Assembly (NCBI GenBank): GCA_905221385.1
Contig: CAJNCV010000017.1
Location: 1-28,246 of the forward strand
Length of the DNA stretch: 28,246 bases
Reading direction: 5' to 3'
DNA from: a bacterium
Lineage (GTDB): Bacteria > Bacillota > Bacilli > Lactobacillales > Streptococcaceae
Part shown: piece after piece, positions 16,074 through 25,561 of the stretch
Numbering within the stretch: position 1 is the stretch's first letter
Layout: every line of letters begins with the position of its first letter
Notes under the pieces: model-generated
Database searches by the model: none
Told to the model about the DNA's origin: nothing
The model's input: only the letters and a program-made list of their open reading frames with translations
Translations under genes and position numbers: made by a program

Positions 16074-17066
16074 TTATTCTCCTGAAAATTCACGCGCAGT
16101 CTGGGCGACTACGTCTGTTTCTAGCATGGTACGAATCTGGCGAATCGTACTATACACAGCCTTGGCATCACTTGAGCCATGAGTCTTGACAACCGGTGCC
16201 TTAACACCAAACAAGACCGCTCCACCAACATCTGAATAGTTGAGTTGCTTTTTCAAACCTTTAAGGCTATCCTTGAGAAGAAGAGCACCTAGTTTCGCTC
16301 GAAGACCACCACCTGTGATAGCTGTCTTAAGCAAGCCCATGATACCCATGGCTGTCCCTTCAATAGATTTGAGCACAGCGTTTCCCGTGAAACCATCTGC
16401 CACAACAACATCCGCAACGCCATTCATCAAATCACGCGCTTCCACGTTTCCGACAAAATTCAAGCTTTCATCCGCTGCTAGCAAGGCGTAGGTTTCCTTA
16501 CGAAGAGGATCACCCTTGCTACTTTCTGTTCCATTATTGAGCAAACCAACACGTGGTTTCGAAATCCCACGAACATTTTTCGCGTAAAAGGAACCCAAAA
16601 CAGCGTATTGGTGCAGATGATGAGCTGTATTTTCTGCATTGGCTCCAAGATCTAGCATGTCAAAGCCTTTGCCATCAATGGTCGGTAAGGTCGACATGAG
16701 TCCAGGACGGTCGATATTCTTGATACGACCGACAATGAAGAATCCTGCAGTCAACAAGGCACCTGTATTCCCAGCCGAGAGAACAGCGTCTGCCTCTCCT
16801 TCTTTGACTGCCTTAGCCGCTAATACCATACTGGCATTTTTCTTCTTACGAATAGCTTTTGTCGGCTCATCATCAAAATCAATCTTCTCATCCGTATGGA
16901 TAATGCTGACGCGTTCTGTCGCTGTTAGATATTGCTTGATTTTGCTTTCGTCTCCATAAAGTTGAACCTCAATATCTGAAAAGTCAGCAAGGGCTTGATT
17001 GACACCCTCAACGATGGCTTGAGGTGCATAATCGCCCCCCATAGCATCTACTGCGATTTTTTTCAT
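16074..17066 (-). CDS. plsX: Phosphate acyltransferase PlsX
   Basis: Converts acyl-ACP to acyl-phosphate for phospholipid synthesis; a peripheral membrane enzyme. It is 330 residues. The N-terminus [20 protein letters not shown] is diagnostic, and further motifs are [20 protein letters not shown] followed by AGNTGALL, and [18 protein letters not shown]. It overlaps recO by four bases and leads into acpP, forming a recO-plsX-acpP unit. Confidence 0.97.
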   Translation of the reverse strand: MKKIAVDAMGGDYAPQAIVEGVNQALADFSDIEVQLYGDESKIKQYLTATERVSIIHTDEKIDFDDEPTKAIRKKKNASMVLAAKAVKEGEADAVLSAGNTGALLTAGFFIVGRIKNIDRPGLMSTLPTIDGKGFDMLDLGANAENTAHHLHQYAVLGSFYAKNVRGISKPRVGLLNNGTESSKGDPLRKETYALLAADESLNFVGNVEARDLMNGVADVVVADGFTGNAVLKSIEGTAMGIMGLLKTAITGGGLRAKLGALLLKDSLKGLKKQLNYSDVGGAVLFGVKAPVVKTHGSSDAKAVYSTIRQIRTMLETDVVAQTAREFSGE

Positions 17067-17833
17067 TTGTCTTCCTCTTTTAGTAATTGTCCCCAGTCTG
17101 CTAGGGAATCAATAAATTTCTTTGATTTTAGGTGAATCCCAACGTACTCTTCGTAGAGTTGATCCATAAACTTGCGCAAGTCTTGCTTGATTTCTGCCTT
17201 AAGTGAAATGGTCTCCAAGGTCTCAAAATCAATGGCTTGAAATTGATTGAGCAGATAAGGGATATTGGGATTGAGATGGCAACGTCTCTCATCTTCATGA
17301 TAATGCTCTGGGCAAAGACAGGCTCCATATTTAAAAGAAAAGTCAAAGGCCTGACCAACCCGATGGCAAAAGACACACTCATTAAAATTAAGGCTGATTC
17401 CAAATCGAGTCAAGATTTGAATTTCAAAAATATTGGTTAAGACCTGATAATCTAGGCCTGCTTCCATCAACTCCAGAGTCTTCTTCAAGAAAGCAAACAA
17501 GGGAGCATCCTGCTGATTATCCTGCAAACTAGCATCTGCAAGAGCAGCCACATAGGTTGCATAAGCCATGACAAAAAGATCACTATTAATCTTGGGAAAG
17601 GTCATCACCTCATGGTAGTCCTCGATGTAGCTAAGGCCGTCATCATTGATTCGCAAGAGAAATCGTGCTAACACCAAGGGCTGAATAACCGGAGCTAGTT
17701 TGGACTGGCCAGCGTGTTTGACGAAAAACATACGCTTGCCCGCTTGCTCGGTAAAGATCTTGACTAGCTTGTCATCCTCACGAAAGTTACGATTGTAGAG
17801 CACCAAGCCTTGACTCGTGATAGACTGAATCAT
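17063..17833 (-). CDS. recO: DNA repair protein RecO
   Basis: Recombination mediator of the RecFOR pathway; loads RecA onto SSB-coated single strands. It is 256 residues. The N-terminal OB-fold begins [20 protein letters not shown]. The C-terminal region has the Cys cluster CVFCHRVG...CLCPEHYH, a likely zinc site. The start ATG 17833 overlaps the araT stop (ATGA), and the 3' end overlaps plsX, so the four genes from araT to acpP are translationally coupled or nearly so. Confidence 0.95.
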   Translation of the reverse strand: MIQSITSQGLVLYNRNFREDDKLVKIFTEQAGKRMFFVKHAGQSKLAPVIQPLVLARFLLRINDDGLSYIEDYHEVMTFPKINSDLFVMAYATYVAALADASLQDNQQDAPLFAFLKKTLELMEAGLDYQVLTNIFEIQILTRFGISLNFNECVFCHRVGQAFDFSFKYGACLCPEHYHEDERRCHLNPNIPYLLNQFQAIDFETLETISLKAEIKQDLRKFMDQLYEEYVGIHLKSKKFIDSLADWGQLLKEEDK

Positions 17834-18999
17834 GCTTCTCTCATGTACTCCTCAAGTCGTTTCATGGCCTCTCTGATCGTTTCCATGCTGGCTGCATAGG
17901 ACAGACGCACATAGCCTTCTCCGTAACGTCCAAAGGCTGCACCAGGGATAAAGGCAACGGCCTTCTTATAGGCAAAATCCTTCAGAAAAGCAAAGGAATC
18001 TTGATTGTAGCCCGCTGGAATCTTAGCAAAGATATAGAAGGCACCATCTGGTTTGATAATCTCAAAACCAAGAGCAGTCATCTTTTCGATGATATAATCT
18101 CGACGCTGAATGTATTCCTTCTTCATAGGCTCTGCATCGTTTTTACCAGCGGTCAAGGCTTCCACCGCAGCATGTTGAGCCATAGTATTTGCAGCAGTAA
18201 CCAAATACTGGTGACTCTTGATCAACTGAGCTGTGAAAGCTGCAGGAGCAAAGATAAAGCCTAAACGCCAACCTGTCATAGCATGAGACTTAGATAAACC
18301 ATTGATAATAATAGCCTGGTCTCTCAGCATAGTTCCCAGAGATACATGGGCTTCGCCTGTATAGGTCAATTCTGAGTAAACCTCATCACAGACCACAAAA
18401 ATCTCGTATTTACGTAAAACAGCTGCCAAGGCTTCCAACTGCTCCCGACTATAGGTAATCCCTGTCGGATTGGCTGGATAGTTGAGAATAACTGCTTTGA
18501 GCTTGTCCCCTTGCTCCAAAATGGCCTTTTCCAACATCTCAGGGGTCAAAACAAAACCATTTTCAGTTGTATCAATCTCGACAATCTCTGCCCCAACCAG
18601 ATTGACAATCGGCTCATATCCTGGATAGGCAGGAGCTGGCAAGAGCACCTTGTCCCCCTCTTCCAAAATAGCTGTCAAAGTAGCAGATAAGGCCTCTGTC
18701 GCCCCAATTGTAACCAAGATTTCATTTTCAGGATTATAATCTAGCTGGTATTTTTCTTTTACAAAGTCACTAGCAGCCTGGCGCAAGGTCAGTAAACCGC
18801 TCATCCCTGTATAGTAGGATTGGTTCTGGTCAATGGCTCGCTTGGCTGCCTCCTTGACATGATCTGGCGTTGTAAAATCAGGTTCCCCCAAGGTCAAACG
18901 CAAGACCCCAGGAATCTCTGAAATAGCCTGGTCAAACTGGCGAATCAAGGAAACTTGAATCTTGTCTAACTGTTTATTAAAGCGCTTGGTTAAGTCCAT
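17830..18999 (-). CDS. araT: Pyridoxal-phosphate aminotransferase, AraT-type
   Basis: A 389-residue fold-type I aminotransferase, likely acting on aromatic amino acids as AraT of lactic acid bacteria does. The PLP lysine is Lys237 in [16 protein letters not shown]. The substrate and cofactor contacts NPTG (177-180), DEVYSE (205-210) and the C-terminal YVRLSYAAS with its carboxylate-binding Arg are present. Substrate preference cannot be read from sequence alone. It is the first gene of the araT-recO-plsX-acpP operon; GGGGG precedes ATG 18999 and a good promoter lies upstream. Confidence 0.9.
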   Translation of the reverse strand: MDLTKRFNKQLDKIQVSLIRQFDQAISEIPGVLRLTLGEPDFTTPDHVKEAAKRAIDQNQSYYTGMSGLLTLRQAASDFVKEKYQLDYNPENEILVTIGATEALSATLTAILEEGDKVLLPAPAYPGYEPIVNLVGAEIVEIDTTENGFVLTPEMLEKAILEQGDKLKAVILNYPANPTGITYSREQLEALAAVLRKYEIFVVCDEVYSELTYTGEAHVSLGTMLRDQAIIINGLSKSHAMTGWRLGFIFAPAAFTAQLIKSHQYLVTAANTMAQHAAVEALTAGKNDAEPMKKEYIQRRDYIIEKMTALGFEIIKPDGAFYIFAKIPAGYNQDSFAFLKDFAYKKAVAFIPGAAFGRYGEGYVRLSYAASMETIREAMKRLEEYMREA

Positions 19000-19031
19000 A
19001 GATATCCCCCTTGCTTACAGAACATAGTACT

Positions 19032-19060
19032 ATTATACTACAAAAGCCTCCTGACCGCAA
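19032..19060 (-). promoter_or_regulatory. Promoter of the araT operon
   Basis: TTGCGG (19055-19060), 17-base spacer, TATAAT (19032-19037) on the minus strand, 32 bases before araT. It is back to back with the yeiH promoter. Confidence 0.7.
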
Positions 19061-19094
19061 AATCCATCTGAAACCCGTATTTTTCACTTTCTAT

Positions 19095-19123
19095 TTTACT
19101 TTTCTTCTCGACAGGACTATAAT
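19095..19123 (+). promoter_or_regulatory. Promoter of the yeiH-type gene
   Basis: TTTACT (19095-19100), 17-base spacer, TATAAT (19118-19123). GGAGG precedes the ATG at 19151. Confidence 0.6.
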
Positions 19124-19137
19124 AATAAGTGCTTATT
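19124..19137. promoter_or_regulatory. Palindrome at the yeiH transcription start, possible operator
   Basis: AATAAG-TG-CTTATT is a perfect 6+6 inverted repeat that begins directly after the -10 hexamer, the usual place for a repressor site. No regulator gene is adjacent. Confidence 0.3.
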
Positions 19138-19150
19138 TTCGGAGGTTTAT

Positions 19151-20161
19151 ATGTCATTTTTATCAAAAAATGGAGCAGGAATCTTGGCCTGCCTTCTCAT
19201 TTCTATCGTATCTTGGTTCCTGGGAGGATTTTTCCCCGTCGTGGGTGCACCTGTCTTTGCAATTTTTGCTGGAATGCTCCTCCACCCTTGGCTCTCACCC
19301 TACAAACAACTAGATGCAGGTTTGACCTTTAGTTCCAAGAAATTACTCCAGTATGCCGTTATCTTACTCGGTTTTGGTCTTAATATCTCGCAAGTCTTCG
19401 CAGTTGGACAAACTTCACTCCCTGTCATCCTTTCCACCATTTCGATTTCCTTAATCGTCGCCTACCTCTTCCAGCGTTTCTTTGCACTAGACACAAAACT
19501 GGCTACCTTGATTGGAGTGGGTTCTTCTATCTGTGGTGGTTCTGCCATTGCTGCGACAGCGCCCGTTATCCATGCCAAGGAAAAAGAAGTAGCCCAAGCC
19601 ATTTCCGTTATCTTTTTCTTCAATGTCTTGGCTGCGCTCATCTTTCCAACCCTAGGAACCTGGCTTCACCTATCCAATGATGGCTTTGCCCTCTTTGCAG
19701 GAACTGCGGTCAATGATACTTCTTCTGTAACGGCTACCGCCAGCTCCTGGGACAGTCTTTACCAGACCAATACCCTTGAGTCTGCAACCATTGTGAAACT
19801 CACACGCACCCTAGCTATCATTCCCATCACGCTCTTTCTCTCCTACTGGCAAAGCCGCCAGCAAGAAAATAAACAAGACGTACAACTGAAAAAGGTTTTC
19901 CCACTTTTTATCCTTTATTTTATCCTGGCTTCTCTCTTAACGACTCTCCTTACCTCTCTCGGTGTGTCCAGTAGCTTCTTTACCCCTCTCAAACAACTCT
20001 CCAAATTCCTCATTATCATGGCCATGAGTGCTATCGGTCTCAAAACCAATCTAGTTGCCATGGTCAAATCCAGCGGAAAATCCATTCTTCTTGGAGCCCT
20101 TTGCTGGATTGCCATCATCCTCACCAGTCTTGGCATGCAAGCATTGATTGGTACTTTATAA
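19151..20161 (+). CDS. YeiH-family putative sulfate/sulfonate exporter
   Basis: A 336-residue integral membrane protein with about nine to ten hydrophobic segments. The conserved YeiH-type (Cons_hypoth698) motifs are visible: [16 protein letters not shown] near 35-50, [11 protein letters not shown] (about 68-78), [18 protein letters not shown] (about 118-135), [14 protein letters not shown] (about 180-193) and [12 protein letters not shown] near the end. Family members are annotated as putative sulfate exporters; direct evidence for the substrate is thin. It is the only plus-strand protein gene in the window, with its own promoter, and is convergent with the CoA-binding gene across a shared terminator. 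Confidence 0.85.
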   Translation: MSFLSKNGAGILACLLISIVSWFLGGFFPVVGAPVFAIFAGMLLHPWLSPYKQLDAGLTFSSKKLLQYAVILLGFGLNISQVFAVGQTSLPVILSTISISLIVAYLFQRFFALDTKLATLIGVGSSICGGSAIAATAPVIHAKEKEVAQAISVIFFFNVLAALIFPTLGTWLHLSNDGFALFAGTAVNDTSSVTATASSWDSLYQTNTLESATIVKLTRTLAIIPITLFLSYWQSRQQENKQDVQLKKVFPLFILYFILASLLTTLLTSLGVSSSFFTPLKQLSKFLIIMAMSAIGLKTNLVAMVKSSGKSILLGALCWIAIILTSLGMQALIGTL

Positions 20162-20164
20162 TAC

Positions 20165-20191
20165 AAAAAGGTAGCCCATGGCTACCTTTTT
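20165..20191. terminator. Bidirectional terminator between convergent genes
   Basis: AAAAAGGTAGCC (20165-20176) and GGCTACCTTTTT (20180-20191) form a 12-bp stem with a 3-base loop and T runs on both strands. It overlaps the stop codon of the CoA-binding gene. Confidence 0.88.
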
Positions 20192-20627
20192 ATTGCTCAA
20201 GAATTAAGCGAGTATGTTCTCTCTTGATACAGCGATTCATCACGATGTCATCACATCCTCCAGCACGCAAGATTTCTTCCGCTTCTAGGCTTTCAAGTCC
20301 CAGTTGTGCCCAAAAAATCTTGGCATCAGCCTTGAGAAAATCACGCGCCACATCTGGTAAAAACTCGCTACGTCGGTATACATTGACAATGTCCACAGGA
20401 AAAGGAATCTCGGCTAGACTCGCGTAAGCCTTTTCTCCCAAGATTTCCCCACCTGCAGCCTTGGGATTAACTGGAATGATTTTATAGCCCCGATCCTGCA
20501 TTTCCTTGGTTACTCGATTACTAGTTGTTTCCTCACGATCGGACAAGCCCACTACCGCTAACGTTTTACTGGTTGCCAGATACTGACGGATCACACCATC
20601 ACTTGGATTGATAAATTCTTGACTCAT
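20190..20627 (-). CDS. CoA-binding domain protein (YccU type)
   Basis: A 145-residue single Rossmann-like CoA-binding domain. The pattern is clear: TLAVVGLSDREETTSNRVTK (nucleotide loop, about 22-41), GYKIIPVNPKAAGGEILGEK, then VDIVNVYRRSEFLPDVARDF and the late GCDDIVMNRCIKREH with the conserved Cys. The family is widespread but has no agreed function. GGAGG precedes ATG 20627. It appears monocistronic. Confidence 0.88.
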   Translation of the reverse strand: MSQEFINPSDGVIRQYLATSKTLAVVGLSDREETTSNRVTKEMQDRGYKIIPVNPKAAGGEILGEKAYASLAEIPFPVDIVNVYRRSEFLPDVARDFLKADAKIFWAQLGLESLEAEEILRAGGCDDIVMNRCIKREHTRLILEQ

Positions 20628-20690
20628 AGAAATCCTCCTTTTTTCTCAGTATAGCACATTTTGAAAAGGCTTGCAGGTTTTGGCTACAAA

Positions 20691-20726
20691 AAATTCCTAG
20701 CAAGAAAAGAAACCTGCTAGGAATTT
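20691..20726 (-). terminator. Terminator after prs
   Basis: AAATTCCTAGCA (20691-20702) pairs with TGCTAGGAATTT (20715-20726) over 12 bp, with TTTTTT following on the minus strand. Confidence 0.85.
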
Positions 20727-20745
20727 CGTTTATTCAAGTGAAAGA

Positions 20746-21714
20746 TTAAATCTTTTTCTCAATACAAAATAGGGGAGAAAGAGGACGTTTTTCGTGAATA
20801 CGGATAATAGCATCGCCCAGAAGATGAGCAATCGAAATTTGTTCAATCTTATCAATCAAACGCTCTTCTGGTAGGTAGATGGTATCCAAAACAACCAATT
20901 TCTTAATAGCTGATTTTTGGATATTGTCCATAGCCGGTCCTGAAAGAACTGGGTGAGTACAGCTTGCGTAAACTTCAACAGCACCCGCTTCAGCAAGAGC
21001 ATCCACTGCATGACAAATAGTTCCAGCTGTATCGATCATGTCGTCAATCAAGATACAAGTCTTACCTTCTACCTTACCAATGATGTTCATCACTTCGCTG
21101 GTATTCATCTTGTCTACACTACGGCGTTTGTCAATAATCGCAATCGGAGTTTTCAAAAACTCTGCCAATTTACGAGCACGAGTCACCCCACCATGGTCTG
21201 GGCTGACAACCACGTAGTCAGAGCCAACCATGCCACGACGTTCAAAGTAGTCCGCAATCAGTGGAGCCCCCATCAAGTGATCTACAGGAATATCAAAGAA
21301 TCCCTGAATCTGTGCCGCATGCAAATCAATCGTTAACAAACGATCCACTCCAGCTACTTCAAGCATATTTGCAACGAGTTTTGAAGTGATTGGCTCACGC
21401 GCGCGAGCTTTTCTATCCTGACGTGCATAGCCATAGTAGGGCATAACAACATTGACAGATTCTGCACTAGCACGCTTCAATGCGTCCACCATAATCAAAA
21501 TTTCAAGTAAATTATCATTTACAGGTGAACTAGTTGATTGTAGGATAAAGACGTGTTTTCCACGGATTGATTCTTCAATGTTGACTTGAATCTCTCCATC
21601 TGAAAATTGGCGAACAGTCGATTTCCCCAACTCTATCCCAATTTCTTGCGCCACACGCTCTGCCAATTCTCTATTAGAAGAAAGGGCAAACAGCTTTAAA
21701 TCAGAAAAAGACAT
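20746..21714 (-). CDS. prs: Ribose-phosphate pyrophosphokinase (PRPP synthetase)
   Basis: Makes PRPP from ribose 5-phosphate and ATP; PRPP feeds purF and other nucleotide pathways. It is 322 residues. Motifs are [56 protein letters not shown], the active-site loop [34 protein letters not shown] and the PRPP loop [21 protein letters not shown] precedes ATG 21714. It stands alone between two terminators. Confidence 0.96.
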   Translation of the reverse strand: MSFSDLKLFALSSNRELAERVAQEIGIELGKSTVRQFSDGEIQVNIEESIRGKHVFILQSTSSPVNDNLLEILIMVDALKRASAESVNVVMPYYGYARQDRKARAREPITSKLVANMLEVAGVDRLLTIDLHAAQIQGFFDIPVDHLMGAPLIADYFERRGMVGSDYVVVSPDHGGVTRARKLAEFLKTPIAIIDKRRSVDKMNTSEVMNIIGKVEGKTCILIDDMIDTAGTICHAVDALAEAGAVEVYASCTHPVLSGPAMDNIQKSAIKKLVVLDTIYLPEERLIDKIEQISIAHLLGDAIIRIHEKRPLSPLFCIEKKI

Positions 21715-21769
21715 GATTTCCTCCGGTATTTATGTATCACTTGTTTTTACACAACATTTTCCATCTACC

Positions 21770-21798
21770 ATTGTAGCGCTTTTTCCTTTATTTTTCAA
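21770..21798 (-). promoter_or_regulatory. Promoter of prs
   Basis: TTGAAA (21793-21798), 17-base spacer, TACAAT (21770-21775) on the minus strand, about 55 bases before the prs start. Confidence 0.65.
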
Positions 21799-21800
21799 TC

Positions 21801-21840
21801 AAAAATAAAACAAGAGCAAACATTTATACCCTTGTTTTAT
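21801..21840 (-). terminator. Second terminator downstream of the carbonic anhydrase
   Basis: ATAAAACAAG (21805-21814) and CTTGTTTTAT (21831-21840) form a perfect 10-bp stem; the minus strand then reads TTTTTG. It directly abuts the prs promoter. Confidence 0.65.
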
Positions 21841-21868
21841 ACTATTTTATATTAGCTATATTGAAACT

Positions 21869-21907
21869 AAAAATCCTACATTTTAACAATCGATTTTATG
21901 CTAGGAT
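21869..21907 (-). terminator. First terminator downstream of the carbonic anhydrase
   Basis: ATCCTACAT (21873-21881) pairs with ATGCTAGGAT (21898-21907) with one bulged base, followed on the minus strand by TTTTT. It likely ends the dut-radA-carbonic anhydrase transcript. Confidence 0.6.
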
Positions 21908-21927
21908 GAGATTTTTCCAAGACAAAG

Positions 21928-22422
21928 TTAGTATACTTCTCTCATACTTCCTGTATCCACATCATAGACAGCACCTGAAATAACCACATCATCAGGAATC
22001 AGTGGAGACTCTCTAAGCAATTGCATATCCTCTCTCACACTCTCTTCAACATCCTGGAATGGTAAAAAATCTTGATCAGATACATCAACTCCGAGCTCGT
22101 GTTTCAAATGTTCATGAAAACTTTCATTTTCAAAGGTTTGAGCTCCACAGTCTGTATGGTGAAGCACCACGATTTCTCTTGTCCCCATTTGTTGCTGGGA
22201 AATCACCAGTGAACGAATCATATCCTCAGTTACTCGACCACCCGCATTCCGCAAGATATGAGCATCCCCAAGGGCCAAACCTAGAGCTTGCGCAACGTGC
22301 AGACGTGAGTCCATACAGGTCACGATCGCTACTCTGGTTTTGGGTTTAAGTGGCAGATTTAACTGTCCGTGTAGGGCAACATAAGCCTGATTGGCTTGCA
22401 TAAACTGTTCAAAATACGACAC
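21928..22422 (-). CDS. Beta-class carbonic anhydrase
   Basis: Interconverts CO2 and bicarbonate. From the GTG at 22422 it has 164 residues, close to the pneumococcal enzyme PCA. Zinc ligands are Cys36 (TCMDSR), His89 and Cys92 (HHTDCG); Asp38 and Arg40 form the catalytic dyad. ILRNAGG follows the beta-CA pattern. The GTG start is preferred because AAGGAGGG stands directly before it, while the in-frame ATG at 22491 lacks a ribosome site and would add a 23-residue tail absent from the family as I remember it. It follows radA closely. Confidence 0.9.
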   Translation of the reverse strand: MSYFEQFMQANQAYVALHGQLNLPLKPKTRVAIVTCMDSRLHVAQALGLALGDAHILRNAGGRVTEDMIRSLVISQQQMGTREIVVLHHTDCGAQTFENESFHEHLKHELGVDVSDQDFLPFQDVEESVREDMQLLRESPLIPDDVVISGAVYDVDTGSMREVY

Positions 22423-22494
22423 GATTCCCTCCTTAAAAATTTGATCATCAAACATTTCTCCTATCTTATCATTTTTAAGAGGATTTGTCACGGA

Positions 22495-23856
22495 TTATGC
22501 AAAGACCTTTTTCAAAACTTCCTGAATCGTTGTCACACCAATGACCTCAATTTCCTTGGGTGGAGTGATTCCTGTCAAGGAATTTTTCGGTACATAGATT
22601 TTTGTAAATCCAAGCTTAGCCGCTTCATTGATGCGTTGCTCGATACGATTCACACGCCGAATTTCTCCAGTCAAGCCCAGTTCACCCACAAAACATTCCT
22701 GAGGATTGGTTGGCTTGTCCTTGTAACTAGAGGCAATAGCAACCGCAACTGCTAAGTCAATGGCAGGCTCATCCAGTTTCACCCCGCCAGCAGATTTGAG
22801 ATAGGCATCCTGATTTTGCAAGAGAAGCCCTGCCCGCTTTTCCAAAACAGCCATAATCAAACTAGCACGATTGAAATCAAGTCCTGTCGTTGTGCGCTTA
22901 GCATTTCCAAACATGGTTGGTGTTACCAAAGCCTGAACCTCCGCTAAAATCGGACGCGTCCCTTCCATGGTTACCACGATTGAAGAGCCAGTCGCCCCGT
23001 CCAAACGCTCCTCTAGGAAAACTTGACTCGGATTTAACACTTCAACCAAACCACCTGACTGCATCTCAAAAATCCCAATCTCATTAGTGGAACCAAAACG
23101 GTTTTTGACTGCCCTCAAAATACGGAAGGTATGGTGGCGCTCCCCTTCAAAGTAAAGCACTGTATCCACCATATGCTCCAACATACGCGGACCAGCCAGA
23201 GTACCTTCCTTGGTCACATGCCCTACGATAAAGATGGCAATATTATTGGTCTTGGCCAACTGCATGAGCTCAGCTGTCACCTCACGCACCTGAGAAACAG
23301 ACCCCTGTACCCCTGAAATCTCAGGAGACATAATAGTCTGAATAGAGTCGATGATGAGAAAGTCAGGTTGGATACGCTCTACCTCAGCTCGAACACTCTG
23401 CATATTGGTTTCTGCATAGAGATAAAACTCACTATCAATATCCCCCAAGCGCTCTGCTCGTAGCTTGATTTGCTGGGCAGACTCCTCACCACTGACGTAG
23501 AGAACCGTACCCACTTGAGACAACTGGGTTGAAACTTGTAGGAGAAGGGTTGATTTCCCGATTCCTGGATCCCCACCGATGAGTACGAGACTCCCTGGTA
23601 CCACTCCGCCTCCAAGCACACGGTTAAATTCCTCCATCTCGGTCTTGGTTCGATTGACATTGATAGACGTTACTTCAGCCAGTTTCATAGGCTTGGTTTT
23701 TTCACCTGTCAGGGACACACGCGCATTTTTAACCTCGACAACCTCGATCTCTTCTACAAAAGAAGACCAAGCTCCACAGTTTGGACAGCGTCCTAGATAC
23801 TTAGGTGAATTATATTCACAATTTTGACACACAAATGTCGCTTTTTTCTTTGCGAT
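22495..23856 (-). CDS. radA: DNA repair and transformation protein RadA, likely ATC/ATT start
   Basis: RadA is a hexameric helicase that promotes branch migration during recombination and natural transformation. It has an N-terminal zinc finger (CQNC...CPNC), Walker [11 protein letters not shown] (about 94-103), the RadA motif [11 protein letters not shown] and a C-terminal Lon-protease-like domain with [20 protein letters not shown]. The family N-terminus M(A)KKKxxFxCQxC is encoded as [13 protein letters not shown], with no ATG, GTG or TTG in the right place. ATC at 23856 aligns with the family Met and is six bases after AAAGAGG; ATT 23859 is the alternative. The next standard start, GTG 23832, gives 445 residues and lacks the KKK segment. 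It is downstream of the cin box before dut. Confidence 0.95.
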   Translation of the reverse strand: MAKKKATFVCQNCEYNSPKYLGRCPNCGAWSSFVEEIEVVEVKNARVSLTGEKTKPMKLAEVTSINVNRTKTEMEEFNRVLGGGVVPGSLVLIGGDPGIGKSTLLLQVSTQLSQVGTVLYVSGEESAQQIKLRAERLGDIDSEFYLYAETNMQSVRAEVERIQPDFLIIDSIQTIMSPEISGVQGSVSQVREVTAELMQLAKTNNIAIFIVGHVTKEGTLAGPRMLEHMVDTVLYFEGERHHTFRILRAVKNRFGSTNEIGIFEMQSGGLVEVLNPSQVFLEERLDGATGSSIVVTMEGTRPILAEVQALVTPTMFGNAKRTTTGLDFNRASLIMAVLEKRAGLLLQNQDAYLKSAGGVKLDEPAIDLAVAVAIASSYKDKPTNPQECFVGELGLTGEIRRVNRIEQRINEAAKLGFTKIYVPKNSLTGITPPKEIEVIGVTTIQEVLKKVFA

Positions 23857-23869
23857 AATAAACCTCTTT

Positions 23870-24385
23870 CTATATCTCTAACTCACACTCAATTACTTGG
23901 CAAAAATCAATCTTCTCGTCTGGTACAAATTGGCGCATGAGCATTCGATGAGCAACAACTACCACAGTCTGATGATCTCGATACTTAGCCATAGATTCGA
24001 GAAAGCGAACTCTCATCTCCTCAGCTGTCTCATATTGAATAGGACTATTAGGAAGCAACTCCCCCTTGTTTTCTAAAAACAGACATCTAGCTCTTTCAAA
24101 GCTTTCTATCCCTGTTTCATAGACTTTCCATTCATGCAATAAAGGCTCTACTCTTAAAGGAAGACCTGTAGCACCAGTTACATAAGAAGCCGTTTCTAAA
24201 GCCCTTGTCACTGCTGAAGTTACTAGCAAATCAGCTGATTGTAGCAAGGGATTTTGGCAAAGTTCCTGAGCTTGTTGCCGTCCTTCCTTAGATAAAGGAG
24301 CTAAATCCATCCCAAAGCCTGTATAAGAACGTTCCTCTAACTCACGATAATCTGGCTCCCCATGACGCACAAAGATAATCTTCAT
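23870..24385 (-). CDS. Histidine phosphatase family protein
   Basis: A 171-residue phosphoglycerate-mutase-like phosphatase. [11 protein letters not shown] at residues 3-13 carries the catalytic [21 protein letters not shown] the second Arg, EWKVYETG the acid, and [13 protein letters not shown] the second His. The substrate is unknown. The ATG at 24385 is one base after the dut stop, and the gene ends 13 bases before radA, so it is translated within the dut-radA operon and should share late-competence control. Longer upstream starts would overlap dut and have no family counterpart. Confidence 0.88.
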   Translation of the reverse strand: MKIIFVRHGEPDYRELEERSYTGFGMDLAPLSKEGRQQAQELCQNPLLQSADLLVTSAVTRALETASYVTGATGLPLRVEPLLHEWKVYETGIESFERARCLFLENKGELLPNSPIQYETAEEMRVRFLESMAKYRDHQTVVVVAHRMLMRQFVPDEKIDFCQVIECELEI

Positions 24386-24386
24386 C

Positions 24387-24830
24387 CTAGTGCCCTGTCG
24401 AACCAAATCCACCTGTCCGCACTCCATCTGCCTCATCTCCGTCTGTGATTAAGAAAGGTGCAAAGACAGCCTGAACAACACGTTCCCCAACTTCAAGAAC
24501 CACTTCCTGATTGGTGATATTTTTCATCTGAGCAAAGATATGTCCCTCATTCCCGAGATTGCCATAATAATCCCCATCAATAACACCAACAGAGTTGATC
24601 AAGACTAGGCCCTTCTTACGAGGATTTGAAGAACGGTCATAGAGATAGAGGACCTCAGTCGGTTGCATATAAGCCTTAACCCCTGTTGGAACCAAGACAA
24701 TCTCTCCCGGAGCAATCACCGTACGTTCTGCTACCTTTAAGTCGTAACCTGCTGCATGCGCTGTCTCACGCTTAGGTAGCAAATTTTTATCTTTAAAACT
24801 CGAAACCAACTCGAAACCACGAATTTTCAT
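24387..24830 (-). CDS. dut: dUTP diphosphatase
   Basis: Hydrolyses dUTP to dUMP, keeping uracil out of DNA. It is 147 residues. The five trimeric dUTPase motifs can be seen: AAGYDL (26-31), YDRSSNPRK (64-72), GVIDGDYYGN (82-91), the GERVVQAVF strand (about 105-113) and the C-terminal GGFGSTGH that closes over the active site. It is the first gene of the operon, preceded by a cin box. In pneumococcus this operon is among the late competence genes. Confidence 0.95.
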   Translation of the reverse strand: MKIRGFELVSSFKDKNLLPKRETAHAAGYDLKVAERTVIAPGEIVLVPTGVKAYMQPTEVLYLYDRSSNPRKKGLVLINSVGVIDGDYYGNLGNEGHIFAQMKNITNQEVVLEVGERVVQAVFAPFLITDGDEADGVRTGGFGSTGH

Positions 24831-24878
24831 ATTTTTCTCTTTTCTATTATCATTTATTCTAGGCTATTTTATCCTATT

Positions 24879-24886
24879 TATTCGAA
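24879..24886 (-). promoter_or_regulatory. cin box (ComX site) of the dut-radA operon
   Basis: The minus strand reads TTTTTTCGAATAAATAGG, with core TTCGAATA, about 48 bases before dut and just after the ffs terminator. Late-competence induction of radA is established in pneumococcus, which supports this variant as functional. Confidence 0.68.
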
Positions 24887-24896
24887 AAAAGCACGA

Positions 24897-24976
24897 AAAA
24901 AGAGCACACAATTCACACTCGCTTAGGGCTGCTGGATTCCTCCCCTGACCCGCTTCACGCAGAATTGTTGCTCCAC
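24897..24976 (-). ncRNA. ffs: 4.5S / signal recognition particle RNA
   Basis: The apical domain is unmistakable: GGGTCAGGGGAGGAATCCAG followed by CAGCCCTAAGCG, i.e. the GTCAGG / GGAA tetraloop-side / AGCAGCC signature of SRP RNA that binds Ffh. The lower stem pairs GAGCAACAATTC with GAATTGTGTGCTC, and TTTTTT ends the transcript. The exact 5' end is estimated from the promoter. Confidence 0.93.
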
Positions 24977-24981
24977 TGTTT

Positions 24982-24987
24982 ATTATA
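24982..24987 (-). promoter_or_regulatory. -10 element of ffs
   Basis: TATAAT preceded by TGG (TGGTATAAT) on the minus strand, five to seven bases before the predicted RNA 5' end. The -35 region (TTTTAA at 17 bases) is weak. Confidence 0.65.
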
Positions 24988-25016
24988 CCACATACCTCTC
25001 TATTTTAAAAGAGAAA

Positions 25017-25484
25017 TTATTTTTTCCGTCGATTTCGGAAAAAGTCCTGCATAATCGCTGCACACTCATCTTCCAAAATTCCCGTTTCTACCTCTACACA
25101 ATGATTAAGACGCTCATCTGTCAAAATATCGTACAAACTACCAGCAGCACCAAATTTCTGGTTTTTAGCCCCGTAGACTACGTTTGGAATACGGGCAAGC
25201 CCAATCGCCCCACTACACATAACACAAGGCTCAATGGTCACAAAAAGAGTGCAATCCAGCAAGCGCCAGCTTTCTTCACTCACATTCGCATTCTCTATGG
25301 CCATGATTTCTGCATGCATAACCGCCCGTTGCAACTCCTCGCGCGCATTATGCCCACGGCCAATAATCTCTCCATCCTTGACAATCACACAACCAATTGG
25401 AATTTCATCGTGTTCCAGAGCAATTTCTGCCTCTCTCAAAGCCTCTCTCATAAAAGCTTCTTTTTCTTCAACTGTATAATTCAT
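25017..25484 (-). CDS. tadA: tRNA-specific adenosine deaminase
   Basis: Deaminates A34 to inosine in tRNA-Arg(ACG). It is 155 residues from ATG 25484; the TTG one codon upstream is not needed. The zinc site consists of His57-Ala-Glu59 (VMHAEIMAI) and Pro86-Cys87-x2-Cys90 (IEPCVMCSGAIGLAR). The C-terminus FFRNRRKK is basic, as is common for tRNA binding. It lies between the csRNA gene and ffs. Confidence 0.95.
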   Translation of the reverse strand: MNYTVEEKEAFMREALREAEIALEHDEIPIGCVIVKDGEIIGRGHNAREELQRAVMHAEIMAIENANVSEESWRLLDCTLFVTIEPCVMCSGAIGLARIPNVVYGAKNQKFGAAGSLYDILTDERLNHCVEVETGILEDECAAIMQDFFRNRRKK

Positions 25485-25536
25485 CAATTTTCTCTTTTCT
25501 TACTAGATTTTATTATTATATCATGATTCTCAAAAC

Positions 25537-25561
25537 AAAAAAAGCCACCGAATGCGGTGAC
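25537..25561 (-). terminator. Terminator of the csRNA (and purA)
   Basis: GCCACCG (25544-25550) pairs with CGGTGAC (25555-25561), seven pairs with one wobble around AATG; the minus strand continues TTTTTTT. Confidence 0.85.

Noticed and set aside
22423..22491. ATG 22491 as carbonic anhydrase start
   Set aside because: No ribosome site, while AAGGAGGG stands directly ahead of GTG 22422 and the remaining protein has the family length.
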